In this document: in pieces, positions 12,960-24,714 of the stretch
Layout: each line of letters begins with the position of its first letter
How positions within the stretch are numbered: position 1 is the stretch's first letter
NCBI GenBank assembly: GCA_028023455.1
Contig: JAQFVV010012511.1
Location: 1,734,165-1,798,164 of the forward strand
Direction: 5' to 3'
DNA: 64,000 nt
From: Epiperipatus broadwayi
Taxonomy: Eukaryota; Onychophora; Udeonychophora; Euonychophora; Peripatidae
Made by a program: the position numbers and the translations under genes
The notes under the pieces: model-generated
The model's database searches: none
What the model saw: only the letters and a program-made list of their open reading frames with translations
Told to the model about the DNA's origin: nothing

Positions 12960-14587
12960 GAAACTTAATTCTAGCTTTGTTACATTTTCATCTACCATTG
13001 TCAAACTCCCTCTACTCACAACTTTGACGTCATCCATTTCAGCTTTATAATTAATTCCAACCAAAAATGTTTTATTGTGTTCAGATTATGACTTTAGAAA
13101 ATAAATTCAAATATAATGATTGATCTTTTTCAAACACGGTATTTGATTTTGTGGTAGGTTGCACTGTCTTACCCACATGATTTTTTTATGGGTGTATTGT
13201 TGCTCAATACTATTTTGACAATTTGTAGCTACTACATCATGGAAGTTCTGTAGGAATGTAAACTGGTATTGGCAGGATTGAAACTATCATAAAGCAAGTA
13301 ATTTATAAATGACTTGAAAAAAATATAATAGATTAAAATTTTAAATCTTTGTTTTAATATTAATATTTTTCTTTAAAGAAGTTAATTAATTAATTAATTA
13401 ATTATTATTATTTAAGCCCAGCTTTTTTTTTTTTTTTTTTTACAGAAGGAGTAAATAAAATATAAGAACATCTTTTTCTAAAAACATTAATTTATCAAAA
13501 TTAAAGTTATATTTACTACGGCTCTAACCTCAAGAATATGCTTATAAAAATGTGATAATAGGGACCTCTACAGGTCTTAACCACAAGCTTATGTTTTGGA
13601 AGAAAAGAGGGGACCTTTCTTTACTTCAACCTACTTTCTATATAAATAGGTGAAGCTGAAGCAGTTAGATCTGAGAGCGTGAAGCTATTCAATACTTCAC
13701 TGATTAAGTCCACATTTCTTATTACACATTAATACTCACGTGAAATCTTTTGATTTATGAGTCAATGGAAAGATCTTATAGTTAGAAATCTATTACGATA
13801 ATTTAAAGTTGTAATTATAAATTTATTTAAAAGCACATTGATTGCATAAGTAATATTTACTAAGGCTGAAATGATGGTCTTTATATTTACAGTGAATTGT
13901 ATGTATATATGTAAATATTTCTAGGAGTAAAAGATAATAAACATTTAACTTGGGTTCATCCAAATATGTGTGGCATTGTTTGTTTTTAATATAAATGTTA
14001 TGTTGTGTATTGATTGGTTCAGACCTGCCAAGAAGACTGCATCAGAAAACATTATGATATAATTAATAAAGCTATTTTTTTTTGGAAAAAAATTCATAAA
14101 AAATAGTGTTTTTATCAGCTATTAACTTCAATCCAATTATTCCACTTCTGATTCATTTCTGTTTTGTTTTCTGTTGAATAATAAATGTTATTTCAATTCT
14201 GACAGATTTGATATCAAGTATTTAGATTAATTTAAAATAAAACTGAAAAGTTGTATGTTTTCAGTATCTCTGCCATGGCTGTTTGAGTGACCTACACTAT
14301 CTGGATGCTAACAGTCATGATGCAGCTGAAATATTGGTACAATATCGATATTAACATTAAGCAAGCACATATACTTATGCATCCAAGATAGATCTTTATA
14401 TATACTTATATTAAAACCAAAAATTATTTTCACACTTCAAACATAAGATTATAAACACGGAAAATATATAAATAAAAGTGAACGTGATAAGTTTGCTTAT
14501 GCTAATAATAAAACAAAATTTATTTAATCTTTAAAAAAAATTAAAGTTTATATGAGATTAAAAGGGATGTAACTTATATATATAAAG
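12960..14587. other. AT-rich DNA with simple repeats
   Basis: It contains a (TTAA)n run at about 13382-13404 and a T homopolymer at about 13423-13441. No gene, SINE or larger repeat was recognised. Confidence 0.45.
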
Positions 14588-15378
14588 CTATCCATATCAT
14601 TGAAAATTTGAGGATGAAATGCTCAAATCCCTTGACAATGCCAATATTATTGTCATACCCATGTTGACTTTAAGTCAATCTGACTCTTCACACATAATAC
14701 CTTAATATGTCTATTTAATCATACAGAAGAGAGATAAACAGAATACAGACAGAATATGTAATATTTAAATACATGTATATTGCCTATTCTATACTTAATG
14801 TGATTATATGAGACTTGAACTCAGATTTTCAAACTTCCCGCAGCTATCCAATCCATCTTATACAACTGATATATATGACCACATATATGTGAAAAAGATA
14901 AATGATTTTCAATATATGTGTATTTCATGGTGAATTTGCTCATCTGTTTTCTGTTTGATTAAATGGGCATATTAACGTATTATGTGCGAAGGATCAGATT
15001 GACTTAAGGTCAACATGGGTATGACAATAATATTGACATCATCAAGGAATTTAAGCATTTCATCCTCAGATTTTCAATGATATTTATGGCTGAAGAGTTG
15101 GGAGTGGAAAAGATTGAAACTTGTCCATTAAAGTTTGAAGATTTGCTATCTTAATATAAACTGAGCAGGATTGTATGTATGTGTTGGAGATGGTGATCTG
15201 GACCAACAGATGAGTGCTTTTGGAGATCATTTATTTTTTTCATAAGTATGTGGTCATATGTACCAGTTGTTTAAGGTGAATTGGATGCTGTGAGGAGCTT
15301 GAAAGTCTGAGTTTAAGTCTTTTATAATTAAGTTAAGTTTAGTATAGACAATATACATGTATTTAAATATTATCTATA
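14588..15378. mobile_element. Inverted concatemer of a short non-coding family (family B)
   Basis: Two segments each occur in both orientations. Segment 1 at 14588-14700 pairs with 14985-15098 (GACTTTAAGTCAATCTGA against TCAGATTGACTTAAGGTCAA). Segment 2 at 14757-14951 pairs with 15196-15375. Their order differs between the arms in the way expected from head-to-tail multimers cut at different points. The outer end of segment 2 holds a tRNA B-box-like GAGTTTAAGTC. The forward arm contains CTGAAGA and later GAAACTTGTC (about 15095-15130), reminiscent of a hammerhead core but without a clear stem II. The family recurs at 20.9 and 36.2 kb. Confidence 0.65.
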
Positions 15379-18300
15379 TATGTTAATTCTAATGTTTTCA
15401 CAGTTAAATGACGAATTTATAGTATTATTTCTGGGAGCTGCTGTGTAATAAAAATATAATAGCTATATATATATATTTATTTATTTTAGAGATAAGCAAT
15501 ATATTTTGTCTTTTTATTGCAATATTGCATATTTATATACTTATTGTTTTATTAATATATGCATTCATAAATAAAAAAATGTCTATTTTAATAGTGATGG
15601 GCTGGTTTTTAATTTATTATAAGAAGATGCTACTGCATAATGTACTTTGATTGCTCATAATAATATACTCTAGATAAAGAAATGTCAGTGTAATCCTTTT
15701 TAACTTGATCATAGAAAAAATGCTTTTTAACTATCGATAGTATTTATATTTTAAAAAGCACTAACGATTAGATGCCTGATATTTTTCCTTTGATCTATTA
15801 TCAAGTTAAAAAAATCTGCTTCATGTATTTTAAATTATTTGTAGAGTGTTTATGTTTGGAATTTAAGTATTACTTTTATTATGTTAATATAAAATATTTG
15901 CATTCAGGTATTACGTTAGTTAAATTATCTTGTTTATTTTCATTAGTTGTTTAATCTGTTAATATTAATAATTATTATTTTTAAATTGTTTTTGTAATTA
16001 ATGTGTGGAAATTTATTTGTTTGTCATCTTTTTTTTTTAACAAAGAACAAAAGAAAATTTTAACTTTTATATATTATTACTTTATATTTATATGCTTCCC
16101 TCTTGTTTAGGTAGTTCTAATTGACCATATTTATCACTTTCTAGTTCTTTATTCTGTTCTTTTTAAAATATTTTTAAAATTAATAGTGCAAGTAATTGTG
16201 GTACACAACTATTCGCATTGCTCTTAACATGTGTTACTTGCTATTTAACAGTTTAACTATTTTTTTTAAAATTATATTATGTCTGAGACCATTATTATTT
16301 CTTTTCAAGATTTTCTATTTTTATACTAAAACTTCCATAGATTTTATACTTTTTTGTCAAAAATTCCTGGTAAGGCCATTCATATTTTAGTGTGGTAAAC
16401 AGGAAATGAGGATTTTTTAAATTTCCCCTTTAACATTTACAAATCTTGGTTTCATATGCTTTATATTTATATTTTATAACAAACCTTTGCAAGTGGTTGT
16501 CATTCATATGTCAATATTTTTGTCACATTTATACATTGAGAATAGTGGAAAAGTATATAAAATTTTCATTCCACTTTAACCATAAATACATTTTATTATT
16601 ATTTGGTATAAATTCCATCTGCTTGGCTTTATGTTCTAGGAACTGCTTTGCTATCAATAAATATTAGTCTTAAAATATACAGATATATTTCTTGTTCTAC
16701 AAGATTTAGCTCATTTGTAATTAGATATAGGTATTAAAGCTTCTTATCACTTTCTATGTTTTTGTTAGCATTGCCATCATGAAAATGTGAAATACATCAT
16801 AATAGTTAATGATTGTCTTCAATGTGTGTTGCATATGTTTTTGAAGATGATATTAGTTTAACCTGCTTTCATATTCCCAACACTTCATTTGTCACACTGA
16901 ATTTTCTTACCTGCTTATTGTAATTATTTTGTTAGTTTTTCTTATGAAGATATTATAATCATAATTTTTTTTTTTTACTTTTTTTCTGCTTTATATCTTA
17001 GGTGATATTATAATCAATATTTTTATATTTTATTTTACGATCAAATGGAATTACTATAGAGTTATATAATTTCACATCTTTTATATTTGTTCTTTTACTA
17101 TGAAAGTTATTGTTTTTACTGATTTTTTCTTATACAAAAAAAAAAAAAACATTTTCAGATTAGTTTTCAATCTTTAATACATCTTTTCCAATTTTGATAC
17201 ACTTAGTTTTAGATTGTTTCGAAAATTATTTTAATCCACATATGATTAACAATAATTGGCTATTAGTTTCTTTTTTGAATATTTCTTACGAATTTTAAAA
17301 ACTAATATATCAATTCCAAAGCTCTTTTTTGTTGTTTTATAATTCTGATTTTTAGACAATTTTTTTCTTATTATTGTCTTGGATATATAATTTAAAACAT
17401 AGTTAATTATTTTTCCAATATATATTTAATTTTAAACAAGCAAAAATAATAGTTATAATATAATCAAAAAGTTATATAAAATTTTTAATAAGATATTTTG
17501 AACAAGTCTATTAATAACTATAATAAAGTAAATAAAACATGTTTTATTTTAATTCTTATCTGAACAATCGGGTTATAACTGAAAAAAGTAATAATGTATG
17601 TTTGTTTAGAACAGATGGTTGACTGTGAAATTTTATTTTTTATACTTTTGTATATTTACTTCTTTTGTTTTTCTTTAATATTTTTTTTGTTTGTTTATTA
17701 TATATATATAATCTAAATTAAATCATAATTGTCTGAAAGTCAAGTGTAACTTAGGAACTGAAATAATATTCATAATAGTTATTTAGGTTCTTTATAGCAA
17801 AATAATTAATAATTTAAAGACAAAAAACATCATATGACTTTCTCTGCTTATATTTACCATCAATTTCAAGAATAGAAATTTCACTCTATTATTTTAAATC
17901 AATTAATATGAAGCTAATATACCAAAATATATGGTTGCAAACCTACTGTGAAATTTATATATTTATCAAGCATGCTAGCGTGGGTTCTAAATCTTTGGGT
18001 GTTTTTAAGTCATGTTATCAAGTTGTTTAGTATAAAATAAAGATGATGATTAAAGAATAGGTGCAAATCACATTTCTCTAAAAACATTAATAACAAGAAA
18101 TTAATCTAGAATGCAGATATTCTACCAGTAGCTAGTTTTCATTAATTTTTAAATTTATAATAGATGGCCCTAAATAGAATGAATTAAGTAAAAAATAAAT
18201 GAGTGTCTTCCTTGTCAGGAGTTCATAAAGATTGAATATTGGAAGTGATAGAAGTGGATACAGTCTTTAGATCTTAAGTTCCAGAATTTATAATTCTATT

Positions 18301-19249
18301 ACCATGTTAAATCACAAAGGGCAATTAATGCTTCTAAAGATGTTTAAAGACAGTAATCCAAACTTTCACCCACAATATTGAAAATGTTCATGTTGTCCAT
18401 CTATAATTATTTACAGAATGTTTAAAATATTTTTTATAATTTTGGATTTTCTAAAATTACTTGGTTTGTTTAAAAAGCTATATTTACATTAAAACTATAT
18501 TTTAAAAGCATTAAAAATTTATGCAACTCTCAAAAAAAAAGCTTTTTCACCGTATAATGCCACATTTATTTGTAAGTGGATTTGACACCCAAGCCAGAGA
18601 AAGCACAACTCATCTTAATAGTCCATGAAATAAAGTTTATTATAGTGGTACAATAAGAGTTGAAATGAAAATATGAAAAAGTTTCTCCAAACAGACTATT
18701 AATTTTTTCTTGACATAAGAATTGTCTTAGTAATGATTGTTTATGCATGAACTAAACACACACACACACAAATTGTCTGGTAAGTTCTTTTGAAATAACA
18801 TGTTGTCATAATATTAAAGATATTAAAGACAGGGATCACAACTTCTGCACCAAAACTGATCATGAATCATGTAAAAAATATTAAATATCAATATGATCTA
18901 ATTCAGCCATTCCTAATTTTAACATAGAAATGGTCTCTTTTGTGAATATCAATAAAAAGATTTGAATAGTTATTTCAGTTGAGGAATTCACCTTGAAGTA
19001 GAACTGAATAATAGTAATATAAAAATCAAAGATAATTATGAATGACACACGTATTCAAAGAATTCTTGTTTTTATTCAGCTTGTTAAGAAAAAGTGTTAA
19101 ATAATATATACAATTTATGAAAATAAAGAAGATAAATGCTTTCATGTCTTATAATAAAATATGTAATTCCTATGTGGTCTGATTGGTGAATATTTATCTG
19201 ATGATATCACAACCACTATATTTATGCAAAGGAATTAATTCCATCATTT
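15379..19249. other. AT-rich DNA, no gene recognised
   Basis: Several short open frames (15772-15954, 16196-16390, 16446-16667, 18566-18748 minus) are rich in F, Y, I and K, as random AT-rich DNA would be, and contain no domain motif. An (AC)n tract lies at about 18757-18770. No repeat shared with other loci was noticed. Confidence 0.45.
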
Positions 19250-20530
19250 AATAAAAAATTCTGGGAAAAAATCAGTGCTCTTAACTACAGGGTTATAATA
19301 TATATTTCATGGTAAAAGTTCCCATCCAGCTGCAGGAACAACTACAAATACTGATTCATATTTTGACATTAAGGTGCTTTGTGCCTTCATGGTCTACTAA
19401 TCTCCTAATAATAGTTCAAATGAGCAACTGTCTATTTAGCAATGTTAACCAATTTTTATAAATTAACAATGTTTAATTTAAAAAAATATTTACATTAAAT
19501 CTTAAAAAAATGGTTAAAACAACCAATTAAAAAATATTAGAAATATTATATTTAATAAAAAAAATTACAAAAACAACTGGCATTTTGGTATTCCATCTTA
19601 GCAAGCTGCAGATACAATCACAAACACCAATTCATATTTCAACATTAAGGCACTCCATGCTTTCACAGTCTGTCAACTCCCTAATATAATTGAGATGAAT
19701 GATATGCTTAACAATGTTAATGAATTACAAATTAACAATGTTTCATAAAAAAAAAAGTATAAAAAATATTATAAATATTATATTTAATAAAAAATACAAT
19801 AAATGGTAATTATTAACAAAGCTAAAAAAACTTATGATTATGGTAGTCATAACTATCAAAAAAAATATTTTTTTATTCAAAGGGCACTTCAATAAATATC
19901 AAATATAATAGATATATTTAAAAATGTTAATTTAGCTATATTAAAATTTGGAAATTTATTTATATAATATTTAAATGTTTTGTTTAATTTACATTAAATC
20001 TTTAAAAAATGTGTTAAAAAACCAATTATTACAAAAACCATTCCGTTGTTACAAAAATGATTCTCTTGTAACAATGCTCTCCACCATTAAAGTAATGCTC
20101 AGAAAAGAATATGCTTTTAACTACAGAGGTATAGTATTTAAATGTGATTACATACATAAATTCATGTTTGAGATATATTTGTGAGTGGGGGGGGAGGGGA
20201 ATAGATGCTATAGCAATGTATTTACATATAGTTTTGGTTACCGTATTATTACATTTATGCGAAGAATTAATAAAAAATGCTCACCTCAAGCTGGCCATAT
20301 TTCTCATGTTTAATATATAACATTAAAATATTTTGTTTAATTTATATTAAATCTTAAAAACTTTTTTTGGCTAGTGTGTAATCGAAATCAAACAACAGCC
20401 TTCTGACTGACTACATTTCTCACGTTTAATATGCAATACTAAAATTTATAATTTACATTAAATCTCAAAAAAAAAAAAGTTGTTAAAGCCACCAATTAAA
20501 AAAAACCAACAACCCTGGGCTTTATGTAGC
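19250..20530. repeat. Degenerate direct-repeat array
   Basis: The phrase TTACATTAAATCT followed by an A-rich run, GTTAAAA and ACCAATT occurs near 19487, 19988 and 20453, with a weaker form near 20345. A larger duplication joins about 19290-19545 to 19560-19790 (ATTCATATTT, ACATTAAGG, TGTTAA, AATTAACAATGTTT in the same order). Spacing is irregular, so this is an old array with indels rather than a clean satellite. A G-run lies at 20185-20199. The open frame at 19975-20184 lies inside a repeat unit and is not taken as a gene. Confidence 0.55.
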
Positions 20531-20904
20531 TTGGTTCAGTCTGATTTATAATAATAAAATGCTTGTTTAATATTACTATTTTAAGAAAAATGTAAAAGAA
20601 TCAATAATTTTATTATAACTATTGCAATAAGTAAAATAGTGGTAGAAAAGTATTTAAATCCTTATTACTTGGCAATTAGTACTTGCAGTGTGCTATTTAA
20701 AAACTATTTTAATTTTTTATGTCTGTTTGTATAAATAAATTATGGAAAAAAAATCAATGCTACACTATTTATTAGTTTTACAATTTATATAATTGTCAGA
20801 TAGTTAATTTTCATATATAAATGAAATTTTTTTACCATAATAGTGATTGATAATTTTTCTTAGAACTAAAATATTTGAAAACCAGGCACTCTTGATAAAC
20901 CTGG

Positions 20905-21145
20905 AGCTTAATTGTAAATATAGGGGATTTGAACTCAGACTTTCAAGCATTCACCAACTATCTACACTATCTCATACAACTGATACACATGACCACACAC
21001 ATATCCTGGTTTAGCATGAAATATGTATATTGGTGATTATTTATCTGCTACATGTGTGTGGTCATGTGTATCAGTTGTGTGAGATAGTGTAGATAGTTGG
21101 TGGGTGCTTGAAAATCTGAGTTCAAATTCCCTATATTTAAAACTA
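20905..21145. mobile_element. Foldback copy of family B with tRNA-like B boxes
   Basis: Arms of about 95-100 bp (20910-21005 and 21040-21145) are near-perfect inverted repeats. The shared core ATGACCACACAC / GTGTGTGGTCAT and the outer GAACTCAGA / TCTGAGTTCAAATTCC match the ends of the 14.6 and 36.2 kb elements. TGAGTTCAAATTCC resembles a pol III B box, and TAGTGTAGATAGTTGG upstream resembles an A box, so the end of this family may be tRNA-derived. Confidence 0.6.
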
Positions 21146-21749
21146 AAATATAAGTTTACAAATGTTGGTGTTTTTTTTTTTTTTTTGATAATTTAAAAAA
21201 ATAATTTGAAGTATACTATAAATGAAAAGATTTCAAAATAAATTTATAGTCAGTTAAATTACTTTGGTTTTATATTAAAAGGTTTTAAAAGCATATTTAA
21301 AAATTAATTTTTGAATAAATGTGCGATTACCTTTCTATAGTTTTTACGCAACAAAATTCATGTATCAAAAACAAAATCTTAATTAATATGAAATGAAGTT
21401 CAGTATATATGTGGTAAATTATATCAATGTTATCTTTCTTAAAAGGTTAAAATGATAATAGGTACACAAGTCCTATAGTTTTGAAGATCCGATCTTTTCA
21501 TCTGCTGAGTTAAAGTCTAACAATTTTAAAAATTATATAGATTTTTTTTTGTTAATTGTTAAATCAATTCTCATAATTATTGATTCAGAAATTTTTAGTT
21601 TTGTTTATTAAAAATAAATTAAGATTAAGCAAATTATTAATTTTTTATTAGAAAGTTTTTCTATTCTTAAAATTAAGTACAGGGTTTTATTTATTTTTAT
21701 GATTAAATAATTATAGTACCCAATTATTATTTTAGCGATTATTATTAAT
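21146..21749. other. AT-rich DNA, nothing recognised
   Basis: A poly-T run lies at about 21171-21186. The minus frame at 21608-21817 overlaps a SINE-like unit and has no motif. Confidence 0.4.
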
Positions 21750-21751
21750 AT

Positions 21752-21868
21752 ATGTACATATACCCTGTATGATCTGGTACCATGGAAGAGTGACAGACTC
21801 TGAATATTGAGATCCATAGATCATGGCCCAAGTCTATCAATGCTCAGACTTTTTATAAACTTCCAAGG
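21752..21868 (+). mobile_element. SINE-like unit, family S2
   Basis: It is related to the unit at 26.93 kb by shared order: GGTACCATGG / AGTACAATGG, GAGATC, CCAT.G.TCATGG, then TTATAAACTT. The head region GATCTGGTACCATGGAAGAG is A-box-like. A short non-coding unit with a tRNA-like head fits a SINE. The family name is provisional and the tail is poorly defined. Confidence 0.45.
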
Positions 21869-21939
21869 TATAAAGCACTCAATTAATTGTTTATTCATTA
21901 ATTTGAAATACCCGCAAGCTAAAGTACATGCAACACCAT

Positions 21940-22125
21940 CAGCAAAGGAAATGATCATTAAAACATTACATGATTACCATTTCCTATGCTTAGACAATCT
22001 GTTAAAACAGTAGCAAACTCTTCTTACAGCAGTGCCACCTAGTGCAAACCTTTATTCATTGATTACTAAGGTTCACACTGGGTGGCAATACTGTATACAG
22101 AGTTTACTATGGTTTCAAAAGAAAT
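21940..22125. mobile_element. Relic of the hammerhead family end (E5)
   Basis: ACATGATTACCATTTCCTATGCTTAG, then TAAAACAG, GTGCCACCTAGTGCAAAC and ATTCATTGATTAC match the minus arm of the family. They are followed immediately by an inverted AAGGTTCACACTGGGTGGCAATACTGTA. The central part with the ribozyme is absent. This is a short foldback formed only from the family's 3' ends. Confidence 0.6.
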
Positions 22126-22690
22126 GACAGCACCCTTATATCCATCTTTTTTTCTATTTAAGAGAAAGTCCTTAAACATTTAAGCTAAAAGGAATAAATT
22201 TTTATATCAATCAAGTAATTGATTTATATACTACCATTAACAGCTCTTTTTTACTTTTTTATATTATAATTACTGTGAATTTCTTTTTCATAGTTTAATG
22301 CTGTCATGTTTTTTTTTTTTTTTTATATAAATATACTTAAATATTCTAAATTTATAGACATAAAATGTTTGTAAATGGATAATAAAATATGGTACAAAAT
22401 ATATTTAAAAGCTAAAAAGTCATTGGATTATTGTAAAATTATTTTTGAAGTCGTTGAACAAAATAATTTAAAAATCATCTTAAGGTGAATGTTACACTTT
22501 ACATTAAGCACACTATATAGTTGCAATTACAGTTATGTGATTATTGGAATTTCAAGTTAATTTAAAAATAAGTACTTATAATCTATAAATAATTGGGAAA
22601 AGATAAAATATAGATTGGATGAATTGTAATGTAAAGACTGCAAGAGTTTGTTATTATGAGTAAAAAAAAAATTGTTTTAGAGTTAAAAAC
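22126..22690. other. AT-rich DNA, nothing recognised
   Basis: There is a T-run at about 22310-22324. No coding or repeat signal was noticed. Confidence 0.4.
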
Positions 22691-23647
22691 AAAAGGAATG
22701 TTTTTAGCCCAATAAACATCACATGATCACCATTTCTTATGCTTGCTTATAACTGATATTAAAACAGGCAAAACTCTCTATACATATTGCCACTCAATGC
22801 AAGTCAGAGTAATGAATGGATGCCAGAAGGCTTGTGCATAAAATCCCCATCTAGTGCCTACTCAGCCAATGTCCCCGGACTAGTTTCTGGCTTGTGGCCT
22901 TTGTCAGTGAGAAGAATTGGATCTGAGAGCACTGCACCTAGATCTTAGGATCCAAAGAAACCCTCCAGCAACCATATTTTATCTCTACTTAATTACAAAA
23001 CTATGAGTCTTAAATTAAAAACACTATGATATTTTCAATCCAAGCTCATTAGCTTATATAGTCATATAGGTCTGAACTCAGTTCAGTACATATGCATTTT
23101 TGGTATCTTTGATTCTTTAATAACCATAGCCACCACTATCCTATTAGGCAGGATTGGTTTTAAGCCAATAAATATCATATGATCACAGTTTTTTATGCTT
23201 GCTTATAACTGTTATTAAAATGCAAAACTCTCTACATGTTTTGCCACTCAGTGCAAGCCAGAATAATCAATGGATGCAAGAAGGCTTGTGTATAAAATCC
23301 CCATCTAATGTCTACTCATTCAATATCCCCAGACTAGTTTCTGGCTTGTGGCCTTTATTAGTGAGCAAGCATAAGAAATGGTGATCATGTGATGTTTATT
23401 GGCTTAAAACCAATCATGCCTAATAGGATAGTAGTGGCTATGGTTATTAAAGAACCAAAGACACCAAAATGTATAGGTACTGAACTGAATTCAGACCTAT
23501 ATGACTATATAAACTAATGAGCTTGGATTGAAAATATTAGATAATGTGTTTTCAATTTAAGAATCATAGTTTTGTAGTTAAGTAGAGATAAAAGGTGGCT
23601 GCTGGAGGGTTGCATTAGATTCGAAGATCTAGGTGCAGTGTTTGCAG

Positions 23648-23706
23648 ATCCAAGGCTTCTCACTGATGAAGGCCACAAGCCAGAAACTAGTCTGGAGATA
23701 TTGGAT
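23648..23706 (+). ncRNA. Hammerhead ribozyme motif in unit F1
   Basis: CTGATGA is at 23663-23669, stem II GGC (23671-23673) with loop CACAA and GCC (23679-23681), GAAAC at 23683-23687, the self-complementary ACTAGT at 23686-23691, and the predicted cleavage site after C23692. Distal stem I pairs ATCCAA with TTGGAT at the outer ends. Proximal stem I is weaker than in the 3.5 kb copy because of two changes (TTCTCA with TGGAGA). In a transcript running into the next unit, cleavage here and near 24147 would release a monomer of about 455 nt. Confidence 0.75.
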
Positions 23707-24102
23707 GAGTAGGCACTAAATGGGGAATTTATGCACAAGCCCTCTGGCATCTATTGATTTCACTGGCTTGCACTGAGTGGCAATAAGTATAGAGAGTTTT
23801 GCCTGTTTTAATAACAGTTATAAGCAAGCATAAGAAATGGTGATCATGTGAATGTTTATTGGCTAAAACCAATCCTGTCTAATAGGATAGTGGTGGCTGT
23901 GGTTGTTAAAGAACCAAAGACACCAAAATGTATAGGTATTGAACTGAGTTCAGACCTATATGTCTATATAAGCTAATGAGCTTGGATTGATAATATTATA
24001 GTGTTTTCAATTTAAGACTTATAGTTTTGTAGTTAAATAGAGATAAAAGGTGGCTGTTGAAGGGTTGCATTACATCCTAAGATCTAGGTGCAGTGCTCTC
24101 AG

Positions 24103-24160
24103 ATGCAAGGCTCCTCACTGACAAAGACCACAATCCAGAAACTAGTTTGGGATATTGGAT
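24103..24160 (+). ncRNA. Degenerate hammerhead motif in unit F2
   Basis: The same layout as unit F1 is seen, but CTGATGA has become CTGACAA, stem II is broken (GAC opposite TCC), GTC has become GTT and one G is lost in stem I. The G to A change in the conserved core should abolish activity. GAAAC and ACTAGT remain. Confidence 0.6.
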
Positions 24161-24277
24161 GAGTAGGCACTAGATGGAGATTTTATGCACAAGCCTTCTG
24201 GCATCCATTGATTATTCTGGTTTGCACTGAGTGGCAATATGTATAGAGAGTTTTGCCTGTTTTAAAAGGAATGTTTT

Positions 24278-24714
24278 ATTAATAACATTTCAATAACAAG
24301 CAATTTCAACAGATCTGATGATTGTTCAAGTGTGTGTGTCAATTATTCTTCACGATGATTAAAAAATAAAATGCATATAAAAATATTATGAAAGTAATTA
24401 AAAAGAAATATTAAAATAGTCATATAATGATAATGAAAGTTAAAAGTCTATTGTAGGATAAGGAAAAAATGAATTAAGGGTTAATAAATAAGAAAAGTAA
24501 AAAGTTAATGAATCCTTGGCATAAGAATTGCAGGAAAACAGTATGCAAACATAAGGTTCCAGTTAATAAGAATAGGTTTCAGTTGAATTATGCATTGACT
24601 ATGATAAATTTAAGAATAGTAGTACTAAAAATCTTTGACTATAGCTGAAGCAAATCAAATTTTGTAGTGATAGAAGTAATAGGTTATCTCTGGACTAAAT
24701 GATATAAATATAAT
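24278..24714. other. AT-rich DNA leading into a decayed PLE
   Basis: No motif is secure. It may be the unreadable 5' part of the PLE that begins to be recognisable at about 24720. Confidence 0.35.

Larger units (their letters stand above)
22691..24277. mobile_element. Inverted tandem concatemer of the hammerhead family, copy E2
   Basis: The whole block is bounded by a 14-bp direct repeat, AAAAGGAATGTTTT, at 22691-22704 and 24264-24277, so it reads as a single insertion. On the left, about one and a half units lie on the minus strand (22705 to about 23364). The array then flips, and two head-to-tail units lie on the plus strand, with equivalent points at 23365 and 23824 giving a 459-bp unit. 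The second plus unit is slightly truncated at its end. Each unit has a hammerhead region, an AGTAGGCACTAGATGG-type region and terminal GATCATGTGATG. No coding frame is conserved between units. Head-to-head multimers with one TSD fit retrozyme or PLE-like integration; a DNA transposon would not easily give the tandem units. Confidence 0.82.

Noticed and set aside
15095-15135. Full hammerhead call in family B
   Set aside because: CTGAAGA and GAAACTTGTC are present, but neither stem II nor stem I pairs convincingly, so it is mentioned only as hammerhead-like.
23199-23750. Short frames on both strands with similar peptides at 23199-23384 and 23514-23750
   Set aside because: They are translations of the inverted hammerhead repeat units; the core is a ribozyme and the frames are not maintained between copies.
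22691-24277. CRISPR-like or ordinary satellite array
   Set aside because: Units are about 459 bp, lie in both orientations within one TSD and carry ribozyme motifs; there are no short spacers and the organism is eukaryotic.
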